Below are positions 22,260 through 33,317 of a stretch of 64,000 nt of DNA, one piece after another (the first letter of the stretch is position 1; each line of letters starts with the position of its first letter). The DNA comes from Allomyces macrogynus ATCC 38327 (Eukaryota; Blastocladiomycota; Blastocladiomycetes; Blastocladiales; Blastocladiaceae). The notes under the pieces were generated by a model. That model worked only from the letters and a program-made list of their open reading frames with translations, was not told where the DNA came from and did not search any database. The stretch spans positions 318,464 through 382,463 of the forward strand of contig GG745350.1 of the NCBI GenBank assembly GCA_000151295.1, written 5' to 3'. The position numbers and the translations under genes were made by a program.

Positions 22260-23090
22260 ATTTGAGATGGTTGTCAGGCGAGTCCGATGCAACTGTGCTG
22301 CTTGGAAGCGGCCCGGTGCGCGGCTCTCGCATTCGTCGCGTGTATTTATAATTCTAAAGGTCGGAATTGTCTGGCTTTGTCATCGACTCGTCGATTCGAT
22401 ACATTGGAGTGTATATTCCAGTTCTGTGTGCACCGATCAGTTTGCTGTTCCGCACCCTGTGCATTTCACCCTCCCATCTGTTGTTCTACGTGACTCGTGG
22501 GAGGGTCAGATGGTTGGATGGTTGGATCGACGCTGGACTGTTGTCGGATCGTCTGTTCCTGTTTGCGGTTGGAGTTTGGGGACGCAATACCACGGGAGCA
22601 GATGCATCGATCGTGATGTACGTTATCGATCAATGTCAAGAGGCAACTCGACATGACTAACACGGCCAGGACCGAGCAACGGCAGGACAGTGGTGGAACG
22701 ACAACGAGGACCGCCAGTCAAAGTAAATGACAACAGGCCAAGGCCCAGTGTGGGTGGAGCATCAACTGTGGGCGCATTGCACCTATGGACAATCCATCCG
22801 TTTCTCATCAGAAAGGTTTGGTGCAATACCCAATCACTGTTGTGTCCACCAACAGCTCTTGACATGCCCTTGCGGACGCTTCCACGAACTAGTATCATAA
22901 TATATGAGCGAACTGATTGTGAAGATTCCAAGCTGGCAAGACCTCACCCTGGACCCCATGATGAGCGCGTCAAGACTGTCGAACTAGAGGCGCTGCTGCC
23001 GCTACTAAACGACAATATCATACGATCATAAAGCGAGGACCAAGGCGAGGACGTACTCATACTTGGCATGTGCTCTGGCCCTCTGGGAGG
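22260..23090. other. AT-richer stretch without a recognisable gene
   Basis: Only short frames without motifs (97-157 residues) are present. Contains the upstream region of the TATA-bearing candidate gene at 23141. Confidence 0.5.
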
Positions 23091-23092
23091 GG

Positions 23093-23099
23093 TATAAAA
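23093..23099 (+). promoter_or_regulatory. TATA box
   Basis: TATAAAA, 42 bp before the ATG at 23141, preceded by a G-rich run (GGGAGGGG). It is one of only two clear TATA boxes noticed ahead of a gene in the window. Confidence 0.55.
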
Positions 23100-23140
23100 T
23101 GGTGCGTCTCCCCGCCACACCAGCTCACTTTCCCTCAACA

Positions 23141-23640
23141 ATGTTTGCTTCTCTCCGCCGCTGCAGTGTGTTTTTCATGTTCTTTTTGCTATCCTATCCA
23201 CTGGTTGCGCACCGTGTGCGCGACGGAGTTTATGGAAAAGCCATGTATGGAGTTTGGTTCTCAGAGCAGTCTAATCCATCATGGGTCCAAGCACCAAAAA
23301 TGCCAGTGCCCCTTGCTTGGCGAGGGGCCGTGCACGAATGCCTGCTGGTGGATGGGTTGGCGCTGATATTTGTTGGTTTTCTGCTGTTCTTCTATTGTTG
23401 TTTTACTGCTGTTGCTGGCTTCATTGCTCGTGGGTCTCTTTCTGGTGCATCAAACGTGAGGCTGTTGTTCTGGTTGTCTGCCCCTCAGAAAACAAGTATC
23501 GTGTCTCTTTGCTTTTGCAGGCGTGCCATGACAACATGACAAAGGACCGTAACATGTGTGACCTGCAAGGGCATATCGCAGACACCTGCGGGAGCAGCAA
23601 TAACGTTTCCACTTGGACGGCTAACAGTGCTGAAATGTAA
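23141..23640 (+). CDS. Candidate small membrane or secreted protein
   Basis: Exon 1 is 23141-23455 and exon 2 is 23521-23640, joined by a 65-nt intron (GTGAGG...TTGCAG) in phase 0, giving 144 residues. The N-terminus looks like a signal peptide or anchor (MFASLRRCSVFFMFFLLSYP). A second hydrophobic helix lies at about residues 70-92 (GLALIFVGFLLFFYCCF). Exon 2 adds a polar tail with three Cys and possible N-glycosylation sites (NMT, NVS). Support comes from the TATA box, the intron of local type and the signal peptide; no family is recognised. An alternative splice into a neighbouring frame would give a Cys-rich stretch (KCQCPLLGEGPCTNACWW) instead of the second helix. Real but misread, or not a gene, are both possible. 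Confidence 0.4.
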
Positions 23641-24199
23641 ATGTCGTTATATTTAGGGGTCTGTGGGGGCAGCTGGTTGCACAGGTCCATACTGATGCTT
23701 CCATACCGTGATTCAAGACCTGGGAAGTGCCAAGTCTTGATAAGAAAAGTGCCAGGGCGACCTTCCATCAAGAGAAAAGGCACTCTATGTTACAGGGAGA
23801 GTCTTGAACAAGTCAACGAATGGTCATGAAATCGCTGGGCAATACACCAGGGCGAAAACATGCAAACAACAGCAACGCGGCCTCCATGATGCCGCGAATA
23901 ACGACGATCCCACCGACGATTTTGGCCTTGGCCGAGATGCTCGACATCGATGCCGACGTGCTCGCACATGCACGTGACTTGATCCTGTTCGGCTGCTCAT
24001 GTCTTCTGCCATGTATCGACGTCAATGTCGACAGATCCTGTTCCATTTCCTTGACCGACCCGCAACCCACCGCACTGTCATTCAAATCTTAAGATATCAA
24101 CACGCTCGGCTCGGCTCATTGTTTTAGATCGCGGCAACGACCAGCACCACCAGCCAGCGCTTGGCCAACTACCAGCCGTGCACCCGAAGCACGAACAAC
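23641..24199. other. Upstream region of the RFX gene, possible unresolved 5' exon
   Basis: The RFX frame stays open upstream of its first ATG back to an acceptor-like TTGTTTTAG at about 24119-24127, so an earlier coding exon is possible. Plus-strand frames at 23820-24092 show no motif. Confidence 0.4.
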
Positions 24200-26749
24200 A
24201 TGCAGAGTATCGCGGCCATGCTTGCGACCGCGCAAGCGCAATCCCAAGCGCTGACCCAGCCGCCGACCACGCAAGCGCCCGGATCAGCGCCATTGCAAGG
24301 ACCAGCGTCGCCGACGTCGCAGACGCAACCGCTGCCCCCTCCCCCGCAGGCCCAGCAGCCAGCTCAACTTACCGCGGCGCCGGCAACAGCAGCAGAAGCA
24401 GTAGCAGCGGCTGGAGCCGCGCCATCCGTGATCCCTCCACCCGTGATCCCGCCACCAATTGTCCCAGAGCAGGCTGCCGGCGCTGTCGCTGCTGTCGCGA
24501 CGCAGCAGCACACTGGCGACGACTATGATCCGACTGCTGACGGTCAGGACCAGTCGCAGGAGGCGTTGCGGTTCGCTGCCGAGATTCGGCAGGACACGAT
24601 CAACAACACGCTGTCGGTCGCAGAACTTGCCGAACGCGCGCGCGAGGCCGCATCGGGTCAGGCCGGGGACCGCGACCGGTTCTTGTTTGGGTCGACTTGG
24701 TGCGTGGGTTTGCGCCACCGCTGGCGTTTCTGGGCCAGATTCTGACGTTTGCGCGCAACTAGGCTGCACCGCAATTTCGAAGCGGCCGAAGAGTACAATA
24801 TGCCACGCCAGGACGTCTACGACCAGTACAAGCTGTATTGCGATACCATGTCGGTGCCGCCCGTCAGCTCGCCCATGTTTGGCAAAATTGTGAAGATCAT
24901 GTTCCCGGAACTCAAGACGCGGCGGCTCGGCACGCGCGGCCAGTCGCGGTACCACTACTGCGGGATCCGCGTCAAGGTATGCTGGCATTGGCGGGTTTGG
25001 ATCGCTCGTTGTCGTTGTTCTAACTCGGTGTTTGTGTCGCGGGCGGTCAGGGCTCGCACGATCCGGCGAATGCATCGCAGGAGCTGCAGAACCCGTTTTC
25101 GGCATTGCTCATGTCCGGGTGCGTCGTCTTGATTCATTTCCTCTCGCGCGCTCTTGATTCATACCGTTTATAACGACCCTGTTTTCCAGCATCCCACAGG
25201 GAATGACGCTCAACCCTATGTTCGGCAGCCACGGCCAGGGCCCGCGCATTCCATTGCCCGACTTCCCGCCAATCACTGAGTCGTTTGTCCCGCTCGGCAC
25301 GCCGCTCGAGGCGATCATTCAATTTGTGCAAGCCTACAAGATCCACTCGCAACAGATTCTCGACGCGCTGCAGACGATGCAGTTCCCGCACGTCGAAGTC
25401 CTGCTGCGTTCGTTCTGGACGACATTGCCGGAAGCCTCGCGTCGACTCGTCAACAGCCCGGAATCGATCGAGTTGATTTGGCGGTGCGACTCGATTCTCT
25501 ACGACACGATCATGAACGTGCTCTTGCCGAACCCAATGCACCAGTTGCCGATGCCCGTCACGCAGGCTGTGCGCCATTTCGCGCGGCAGCTCGAGTCGTG
25601 GATCTTGGCGGCCATGGACGGGTACTACCCGATGCTCGTCGCGCGTAAAGTCGAGGTCGCGAAAGTGTTTGCGCAGCAGCTCAAGCGGCACACGTCGCTC
25701 AATTTCCTGGCACAGGCGGCGGCCGCGGTGCTCGAAACGGCCGAGCAGATGCACGCCATGTTTCTCGAATGGAGCCGGCTCGATTTTGAAGGAATCAAGG
25801 ACCAGGCGAGCTGGGTGACCGAGTGCCGCAAGGTTGAGGTCACGCAGATTGCCGAAATGGAGGTCAAGAACTTGCTCACATCGTCGTCGAAGCTCGATCA
25901 GTGGACGGTCTGGCTTGATAGCGTTATTGCGCGGTTCCTCGACGAGGTACGGTTCCTTTTTTGGTCGCGCCATTGCCGATGCAGTTTTGCTTGATTAAAT
26001 TTGCTGACATCGCTCTCGTGAAATCGCGCTAGAAACTCGATCCGGCACGGTACATCCACCAAGCGCGGCAGTTCCTGATGAAATGGAACTTCTACACGGC
26101 CCTGTGCCTGCGCGACCTGACGCTGCGGTCCATGTCGACCTTTGGCGCGTTCCACATTGTCATTCTCTTCCTCAACGAGTACCTGTTCTTTGTCGTCGAG
26201 CAACGCATCGCCAACGTGCAGTCCCTCGCGGCCCCACCGCCGCCACCACCCATGCCCTCTGGCGCGCCAGACATGGGCATGTACGCGCCTCCACCCCCGC
26301 AGCAACCGCAAGCGCACGATCCGACCGCGATGGTCACGCTCGCGCCGCCACCGCCACCAGCGACCGCGTCCTCGGCCGTGCAGAACGCCGATATGTTGCT
26401 GTCGAGTATGGGGATTGGTGGTGCCGGTGGGATGCCGGTGACGACGACGCCATTTCTGGTCGCGCCGCCGCCGGCCGCGGCGACGGGGGCGATGTCGCCG
26501 CCGTTTGGGACGGCGCCGCCGTCGATCCCGCCGACGTCGGCGGCTGCGGGGCCCGCGCCGTTCGCGAGCGTCGCGTCGCCGCCGCAGGTGCCCGTGCAGG
26601 CGACGGGGCCGCCAGTGTCGGTCGCGGACGATAGGCACGCACACCAGCCGCCCGCGCAGCCGATGCGTGTGAACCACGCGGACGAGCCGATGGCTGTAGA
26701 TGGAGAAGAGGGAGCGGGAGCGGAGACGACGGCGCCGCCGTCGTCGTGA
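24200..26749 (+). CDS. RFX-family winged-helix transcription factor (RFX1/3 type)
   Basis: Exons are 24200-24699, 24763-24976, 25051-25118, 25190-25946 and 26033-26749. Introns are 63, 74, 71 and 86 nt, phase-consistent, two with exact CTGAC or CTAAC branch sites. About 751 residues from the ATG at 24200. After an Ala/Gln/Pro-rich region (about 1-150) comes the RFX DNA-binding domain: WLHRNFEAAEEYNMPRQDVY, PVSSPMFGKIVKIMFPELKT, then RRLGTRGQSRYHYCGIRVK. Animal RFX have YHYYGI. The extended RFX dimerisation region follows: LPDFPPITESF, ILDALQTMQFPHVEVLL, CDSILYDTIMNVLLP, AVRHFARQLESW, TSLNFLAQAAAAVL, YIHQARQFLMKWNF and LTLRSMSTFGAFHIVILFLN. A Pro/Ala-rich tail ends it. It should bind X-box DNA as a dimer. 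Confidence 0.93.
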
Positions 26750-27108
26750 TGTCGAGTATTGGTTGTTTGAGGATGAATCACGAATCATGGTTTTGAATGT
26801 TGCCGAGACTTTTGGTTTTGTCATTGGGTCGTTCCTCGCGGCTCGTTCAGATGCGGCCGTACACGCACGGGGGGCTGACATGGAGGGCGAAACGGCAGGA
26901 GGATCCCTTTGCTCGATTGGTTCTCAATATGTATTTGAACGATAGAATAGGTTGGTGCCCGTGTGAGCGGAGCTCGGCGCGCACAATAAACAGACTACGA
27001 GCACGCCGGTCCCCGCGTCGCGACAAGGCGTCGGTGGGGAGATGGAAAGACGAGCGGCCACGCGAGACCTGCGTCCCTCGCAAGCAAGCGGAGGGAAGAA
27101 TGAGGAAT

Positions 27109-27685
27109 CTACTCCTCCGGGACGGCGTTGACGGCGGCTGGAGACGAGGGAGAAAGGGAGAGGTGAGACTCCATGGTCGTGCACCGCGGCAGGAGAGAAA
27201 ATGAACGCGTACGGTTGAAGAAGGCGGTGTGGTTGCCGTCGCCCCAGAAGAAGCGCTATCAGAGGAGTGCAACAAGGCGTCAACGACCCACTTATCATCG
27301 ACCGCGCGTGCAAGACCCAAGAAACGCACCTTGTTGCGGATGTTCATGTACGAGTACGGCACGACCTCGGGCTCCTTGCCGGCGATGTGAGCCTGGTGCT
27401 CGGCAAACAAGTAGTAGGCGTTGGCGGTCGTCAGGAGCAGGCACGGCGCGCCGACAAACCAGGTAATCTTGATCCACAGGTTGCCGTTGGCTACATTCCC
27501 GCATCGCGCACGAGCGTAGTTTGTCGTCAGCAAACTCGTCGTGGACGGATGGGCGGGGTGTACAGTCACGACGCACCGTCCGACGCCTTGGCGGTGGCGG
27601 CCTCGGCCTCGAGAATCTTCTTGCCGGCCTCGGAGATGCGCGGCTGGGCCGCGGTGGCGAAACGGCGGGCGGCGGCGCGGAACAT
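27109..27685 (-). CDS. COX13: Cytochrome c oxidase subunit VIa
   Basis: Four exons: 27685-27577, 27490-27330, 27255-27213 and 27137-27109. Introns are 86, 74 and 75 nt (donors GTGCGT, GTGCGT, GTACGC). The product is 113 residues, normal for the family. A basic presequence (MFRAAARRFATAAQPR) is followed by the single membrane helix (IKITWFVGAPCLLLTTANAY), then EHQAHIAGKEP and PYSYMNIRNKRFFWGDGNHT, ending FFNPAVNAVPEE. The WGDGNHTxFxNPxVN motif is diagnostic of COX6A/Cox13. It acts in complex IV of the inner mitochondrial membrane. Exons 3 and 4 carry only 14 and 9 codons, so ORF-based annotation would miss them. Confidence 0.95.
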
Positions 27686-28072
27686 GGTGGATTGCAGCAA
27701 GTTGACGACGGGCAGGAGGGGCCTTGTCGAAGGGTCGAATGTCGCGCAACGAGTCGGTGGCGGTCGGTTTGGTTGGGAGTGGTTTGCACGCGGCCAGTTC
27801 AGCGCATTATTTCGTGGTGATGGCGCGAAAAATCAGCTGAACTTTACAAACACGTGGACTCAGACGACTCGCACAATTCCTGCCTCTCGCAAACACGCCG
27901 AGACACACAAGCCAAGGCTTTTGTGCATCTTCTTTGGGGATTCAGTGGGAGAGGTTCAACCCCCACAAACTCCAACATAAGTCGTTGCCTGGCAATCTTG
28001 AGAATGCTAGGTTCGAGATTGTTGTAAACATCCAGAGGGATATATACAGTTATAGTGTGGCAACAAACAAAC
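27686..28072. other. Intergenic, no gene seen
   Basis: Upstream of COX13, becoming AT-rich toward the tRNA-like repeats. No motif-bearing frame. Confidence 0.5.
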
Positions 28073-28073
28073 T

Positions 28074-28190
28074 AAGGGATATAGCTCAGTGTTGATGAGG
28101 TTTATTAGCAAACTCCTCTTGCTGCAGTGCAACAAAATTGCTGCTAGGAGACACAAATATGCGAAACAAGCCTTGAAATGGGCCACTCAA
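28074..28190 (+). repeat. tRNA-headed repeat copy 1 (SINE-like)
   Basis: It opens with the 5' quarter of a tRNA (TATAGCTCAGT, the box A region), then leaves the tRNA pattern and continues GATGAGGTTTATTAGCAAAC. The body resembles the copy at 28673, including a shared later block (CTAGGAGACA...GCGAAACAAGCC against TTAGGACAGA...GTGAAACTTGTC). It cannot fold as a tRNA. Confidence 0.5.
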
Positions 28191-28275
28191 AGAACCACAG
28201 TGGTGGTGGCTTGCTAATAATGGTCTGTCCAACCCTCCACCCACTGGGAAACCTGAACCCAAAACTCAGGAATGC

Positions 28276-28683
28276 ATGGGGCACCATGAAAGGGGACGCT
28301 CAAGGCGCTGCCAGACATGTGGTCCAGATTGCTACATCAACCCCCTCCACCTGACCAACCTGGCAATTTTGATGGATCAGCACTGTGAGCTGCACATGGC
28401 AAATGGTGAGAGAGTGATGCGACTCACTCATGGCACAGTGACCACAGCATGGTTTGCAGTAGCAGTGACACAGCTGACTGCAAAGGCGGGGGGCCAGGGC
28501 TGCTGGGACTGGCTGTTGATCAGCATCCCCCTCAGCTGCAGGAGCAGCAGGGAGGACAGTGGAAGGCTTGGCACCAGTGGCAGCATGGCAACATGGCACG
28601 TGGGGGTGGGGTGGCCGCGGCGGCGGGACTGGCGAATCGGCAACATAAGCCCCGCATGTGCGGGTAGTGCAGTGGGGGTTTAG
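28276..28683 (+). other. Unrecognised 135-codon frame between tRNA-headed repeats
   Basis: An ATG-started frame with a short Cys cluster (RRCQTCGPDC) lies in DNA whose composition differs from the neighbouring GC-rich genes (more CAG/CTG, fewer CGs). I recognise no domain. It may be part of a mobile or repeat element bracketed by the two tRNA-headed copies. Confidence 0.25.
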
Positions 28684-28758
28684 CTCAGTACTGACGAGGT
28701 TAATTTGCAAACTTGCTATGGCGTTAGGACAGATAAAAATGTGAAACTTGTCTTACAA
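28673..28758 (+). repeat. tRNA-headed repeat copy 2 (SINE-like)
   Basis: Begins GGGGGTTTAGCTCAGT, identical to the first 16 bases of the tRNA-Ala at 28759, then diverges to GACGAGGTTAATTTGCAAAC. It ends directly against the intact tRNA gene. Confidence 0.55.
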
Positions 28759-28830
28759 GGGGGTTTAGCTCAGTGGTAGAGCGTCCGCTTTGCATGCGGA
28801 AAGCCGCGGGTTCAAACCCCGCAACCTCCA
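28759..28830 (+). tRNA. tRNA-Ala (anticodon TGC)
   Basis: 72 nt fold as a complete cloverleaf. The acceptor stem GGGGGTT pairs with AACCTCC (one G-T), the D arm is GCTC-AGTGGTA-GAGC, the anticodon arm TCCGC-TTTGCAT-GCGGA and the T arm GCGGG-TTCAAAC-CCCGC, with discriminator A. There is no intron and no encoded CCA. Anticodon TGC decodes GCN alanine codons. Confidence 0.97.
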
Positions 28831-30748
28831 CTTGCCTCCAATATCCCGCCCCCCTACTCTCAATTGTAAATCATCTCTCATGTAATGTTTTTGTTGCTGT
28901 CCTTTCGTTCAGCAGCTCTTCGAGTTTGTTTGTAGTATTTGATTTCACTGGCAATCCATCTTTATTATGGCATTTATTACTTTGCGTTTTGCACGCCCCC
29001 CCTCTCTTCATTTACTCGCCTTCCGGAAACACTCCTTGCTCAAGAGCAAATAACCCCACAATCTCCATTGACGTGGCGCTCTCTAGTTCCCCACTAAATG
29101 TGTCGCGCACAATTGTTGTGCCTCCGCTGCCGAAATCCTTCGACCATGGCTCAACAGCACCCGCAATGACCGGCACGGCCGCGTCGACGGCGATCCCAGC
29201 GACTGCCATGAGCCCCGTGCCAGCATGGCCATTTTATCCGGCGATCCGGCCGCCAACGACGCATCAGTACCCAAGAACCGGCTCGAGGCCATGCTCGCGG
29301 CTCAGGGCGGCGCACTGTCGGTGCGCCTTGCCCTCGTCGCGCCTATGGTTTCGTTTTGGACACGCGACTCACGGAGACGAGACGGTAGACGACCTTGTAC
29401 CGCGCCGTGATCCTCGCCGAAGTCGGTCCCAACGTGAACCGACAGGACGTCTCGACGTATTACACGCGGTGGGTCAAGCGCGGCGGCGGCAGAGGCGGCC
29501 GAGTCGGCTGGTCCCGGTGCGGGATACGGCACGATGGCGCCCGCGGCGGGTGGTGACAGTAGCTCGGCGCCCGTGTTAACGGGGATGTTGCTGCTCATGC
29601 CGACATATGCGTTGATGGTGCTCGAGGTCCGCTCCGTCGCGTACTTCTCTCCCTGACGTGAACTGGAACGGACCTCGACGATTTGATGTGAATCCAGGGC
29701 CCACGCCACCTCCCCGCCCCACCTCCCCCACCCCTCCCCAGTGACCCCCTCGACCCAGACGCCTCAGACACCCCCGGTACCGCGCCGCCCGTGTACCTGA
29801 CCCACGCGCGTGTGCTCGTCATGCAAGACGACCTCCCCGCGCGGGCCTTCCCGTACTGGCTCTCGCGCGCCGTCGCCGCGACTGGACGCGACGCCGTCCT
29901 CCCACCTCCATCCACCGACACTCCGTCTCGCCCGCTCAAAAAGGTCCGCGCGGTCACGGCTGTCGCGTCCACAGCCGTGCAGTTCGGGCGCGTCCTTGCC
30001 GCGGGGCCGAAGAACGATGTGAAGGGATTGGTCGATACCCACACTGGAACTACCGAGGCGAGGGGCGCGGGGAAACCGGTTGCGGGACTACCGCCGGCGC
30101 GGGAGTGGTTGCGGATTTGTTTCCCGCTGGGTGGCCCGTGAGAGAGTGGTTGATCATGTGGGATGGGGTGGTGCCGTCTGCGGCGGCACGGGCCGCGGAC
30201 CATGCGTGCCGATGCCCACGTGGAGTTATGTGCCGGCGATCAGGGCGTTGACGGCGGTGATGGAGGGTGGTGGTGGTGGTGGTGGTGGTGGTGGTGGTGG
30301 AGTGCGCGCGGGCGGCGCGGGTGAGACGAATTGTGGAGGAGGAGGAGGTGGAGTGGGTGGGCCGGGTCGCAGAGAAAGTTGCCAGTTGGCGCGGCGGCCG
30401 TGCAGGTCGAGGGACTGGTGAGATGAAATGCAGCCTGGAAGCGACAGTGTGGGGACTTGGCGTTTCGTTTTCATTCCGTGGTTGAAATGAATCCTGTCTT
30501 GGCACGCGCGATATGAACTCGCCGCCGCAGCGACGCCGTGACAAGCGCTGCCGACGCGATCAAACTGGAAATGAAAAGCATGCACGTCTGTATGTGGGTT
30601 CATGGACAAGCAGCAAAAATGTAGAGCAGAAGGGTGGTTCTAAAACGGTGCAGACAAAAGGGAACGAAAAGGCAAGACACGACACAACAAAAATCGGCAC
30701 CTCGGCAAAGACTCGCAGCAAAACAAGATCGCACACTTCCCGTCCCGC
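28831..30748. other. 1.9-kb region with unresolved frames on both strands
   Basis: Some coding is likely but I could not build a model. On the minus strand, a frame at 29709-29302 is Ala/Pro-rich like real proteins here, and one at 29209-29012 ends in a plausible globular tail (DTFSGELESATSMEIVGLF). On the plus strand, 29701-30141 is open and ends LRICFPLGGP. None shows a known domain and the exon joins are not clear. Confidence 0.35.
30265..30300. repeat. (GGT)n microsatellite
   Basis: About twelve uninterrupted GGT triplets. Confidence 0.9.
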
Positions 30749-32511
30749 TCACCGCCGGCCGAGCGACTGGAACCGCGCGCCCATGGGCCCTTGCTGCGGG
30801 TGGCACACCGAGTACGGGAAAAACCCAACTTGGCCGGTCGCCATATTCACGCCACGCGCCCACCCGTCGTCGAACCGCTGGTACACGCCGACCGTCTGGC
30901 CCGGGAACAGGTTGAGTTCGTCGCCCTGCGACGCCTGGAACGGCGATGCGACCTGCACTTGCTCAATGATCCGTTCGCCGCCACCCGGCGCCGCTGCCGC
31001 TGCCATGGGCATGGCCGCGACCGCAGCGGGCGCCACGGCGGGACTCGGCATCGGTTTCATTTGAATCGACGCCGATGGCGTCAGTGCAGGCGCGGCCTTG
31101 GCAGTCGACGCGCCGGGCGCCGGTTCCGGTTTCGCGGGAGCGGCTGCGTGCGCGGCCTCGCCCGTCTTGGCACCGACGAGACGGATGTTGGTGAGCGCAT
31201 AGAGACCCGAGCCAAGCGCAAACAGGGCTGCGACGCCCAGACCGCCCATGACGTAGTAGGTCGACTTGTGCCCGTCGCGGTCATTCGAATCGAGAATCCC
31301 GGTCGTCGACTGCGCCTTGAGCTTGGCCTTTTTCGGGTCGGTCAACTGGTCGCACTCGGGCTCGGTGATGGGTGCAGTCGGACACAGCGCCATTTTTGAG
31401 TTGCACACTGCGAACTGCGAGTAGCCGCAGTATTTGGCCGCACCGTCGGCCTCGTTGTTGGGACCGGCAATGCACGACGTGTCGGCGGCCGAGGCCGACC
31501 GCCACGGCAGCGTGCGAATCGACTGCACGTACTTGGTGCCAATGTCGAGAACGACCGAGTTCGACGAGCCCGTGCACGTCGTCTTATTCTTGATATCGCC
31601 CTCAATCGAGTTGGCACGGTCGTCGAGCGTGGAGCCGCAAATCTTGGGGGCCAGGCCGGTCGAGCAGGGGTTGCCCTTGGCTGCGTACCACTGGATCATT
31701 TGGATGCAGACCCACGTGCGGAACCTGGTTGGAGGGAGCCAAATTCAAAGAGTGAGAAAAGAGTGACGGTCCAAACGACACCAATGCCGAATAAGACGTA
31801 CCACCGCTGGTTCGGCGTCTTGCACGCAGCCTCGAGTAACATGTACTGATCCGAGTACTTGCCAAAGTACCCGTAGTTGCCCATCGAGAACAGGTTATCA
31901 AACGTGGTCGCGTTGCCGATATTGTCCGGGATCGTCTCGGGCTTCTTGAGCGGGAACTTGGCATCAAAGTAGTCGCGCAAGTTGAGCGGCAAGTACATGC
32001 CCGAAAACGCCTTGCAGACCCCCGTCTTTTCGAGCATCAGGCACGTGCCACGGTTTTTGATATCGCAGACACCATCCTCGCACGGATCGTCGGGCTTGAG
32101 CGTCGGCGTCAGGTCCGTGTTGCTGCCGGGCTTGTTGACGGTCGTCGTCGCGGGCTTGCTCGTGCTGTTGCCGCTGTTGGTCGCCGTGGGGGTTGCGCTG
32201 CCCGTGGCGCTGCCGGTGGCGGACGGCTTGGCCGAATTCGACCCGGTCGGCGACGGGGCCGAAGACGAGGCCGAAGAGGGCGCGGGTGTCGGGGATGCCT
32301 CGTCCTTCTTCTTGTCCTTGTTGTTGTTGTCCTTGTTGTTATCGTCAGCCGGCTGTGGCAGGGCTGATACGGCAGACGGGCCCGTGGATGAAGAAGACGC
32401 CAGTAGAATGGCCGCGACCAGCGCGACCAGGACCGTGGCGAACAGGAGCGAGATGGACCGCGGGCGCCGCACGGCGGAGCGTGCTGCCGACGTGCGCGAG
32501 CGTCGTGCCAT
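30749..32511 (-). CDS. Two-pass membrane protein with Cys-rich ectodomains and C-terminal SH3 domain
   Basis: Exon 1 is 32511-31802 and exon 2 is 31724-30749 (77-nt intron, GTACGT...ACCAG). The product is 561 residues. The N-terminus is basic, then a signal-anchor helix (ISLLFATVLVALVAAILLAS), a long Ser/Thr/Pro stretch suited to O-glycosylation, and a Cys-containing ectodomain (DPCEDGVCDIKNRGTC, FRTWVCIQMIQWYAAKGNPC, CGYSQFAVCNS). A second helix (YYVMGGLGVAALFALGSGL) leads into an Ala/Pro-rich cytosolic linker and an SH3 domain: VASPFQASQGDELNLFPGQ, then DDGWARGVN and GFFPYSVC. The layout resembles fungal cell-wall/plasma-membrane SH3 proteins. No enzymatic domain is seen; a surface sensor or polarity scaffold is inferred. 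Confidence 0.8.
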
Positions 32512-33317
32512 GGTTCTTGAGTTGAGCAAGGAGACGGGGACGCCTTGTAGACAGAGGCGCGTGCGTGGATTGGCAGCCGCGTCGGCGTCGGTGGAGTTGC
32601 GACAGCGGCAAAGGGACCGGTCGGGCCGTGGAGCGGCGTGCGAGCTCGGCGGGCGCGCGAGCGCGAGATTGCAGCAAGTCTGGCGGGGTCTATGAGGTCG
32701 TGGTCGCGCCGGCCCGCCGTCGTTGTGCGAGTTGAAGGTGAAGAGAACCGGGGCAGCGGCGCGGCGGCGTCGTTTGTCGGCCGGGCACTGCGGCCACGAA
32801 TGAAGTGAGGAGGAGCACGCGTGTGTGGCCCAGGCGTGCGCCGTCGAATCAAGCAAGGCCTTGGCGAAAGCAAGCGAAAGGCGAGCGGCCAAGCTACGCC
32901 ACGATTCGCCTCCACGTGCCCTTCGCGTTCATGCCAGAGCCACTCGCCATCGCGCGCGCGAGACGCGTCGGCCCAACCCGTCTCTCACCCGGCCATGATC
33001 GGCGATGCTCTGTTCTCTCATTCTCGTCTCGGCGACCCTTTCGCCAAGTCCCGACCCGCCCGGTCTCGCGCACCCTCCGCGGCCCCCATGTCCCCCCGCG
33101 CCGCGCGCCACGACGCCATGTACCGCACCGCGATCTGCGCCGTGACCTCGACTGGCAACCCGAGCCCACGACGATGGCTATCAAGATGAGCGTCTCGGCT
33201 CCAGGGTCGCGGCCTCCGCCTGAGACCGCGGCCGCTGCTCAGCAAGTGATCCATGTCGTTCCGGTTTCACCGCCCATGCTTGGCCAAGACCGAACCCCGC
33301 GTCAACCTGAACGGCTG
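32512..33317. other. Intergenic, no confident gene
   Basis: A 176-codon plus-strand frame crosses 32805-33335 but is basic low-complexity sequence without motifs, typical of shadows in this GC-rich DNA. Confidence 0.5.
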
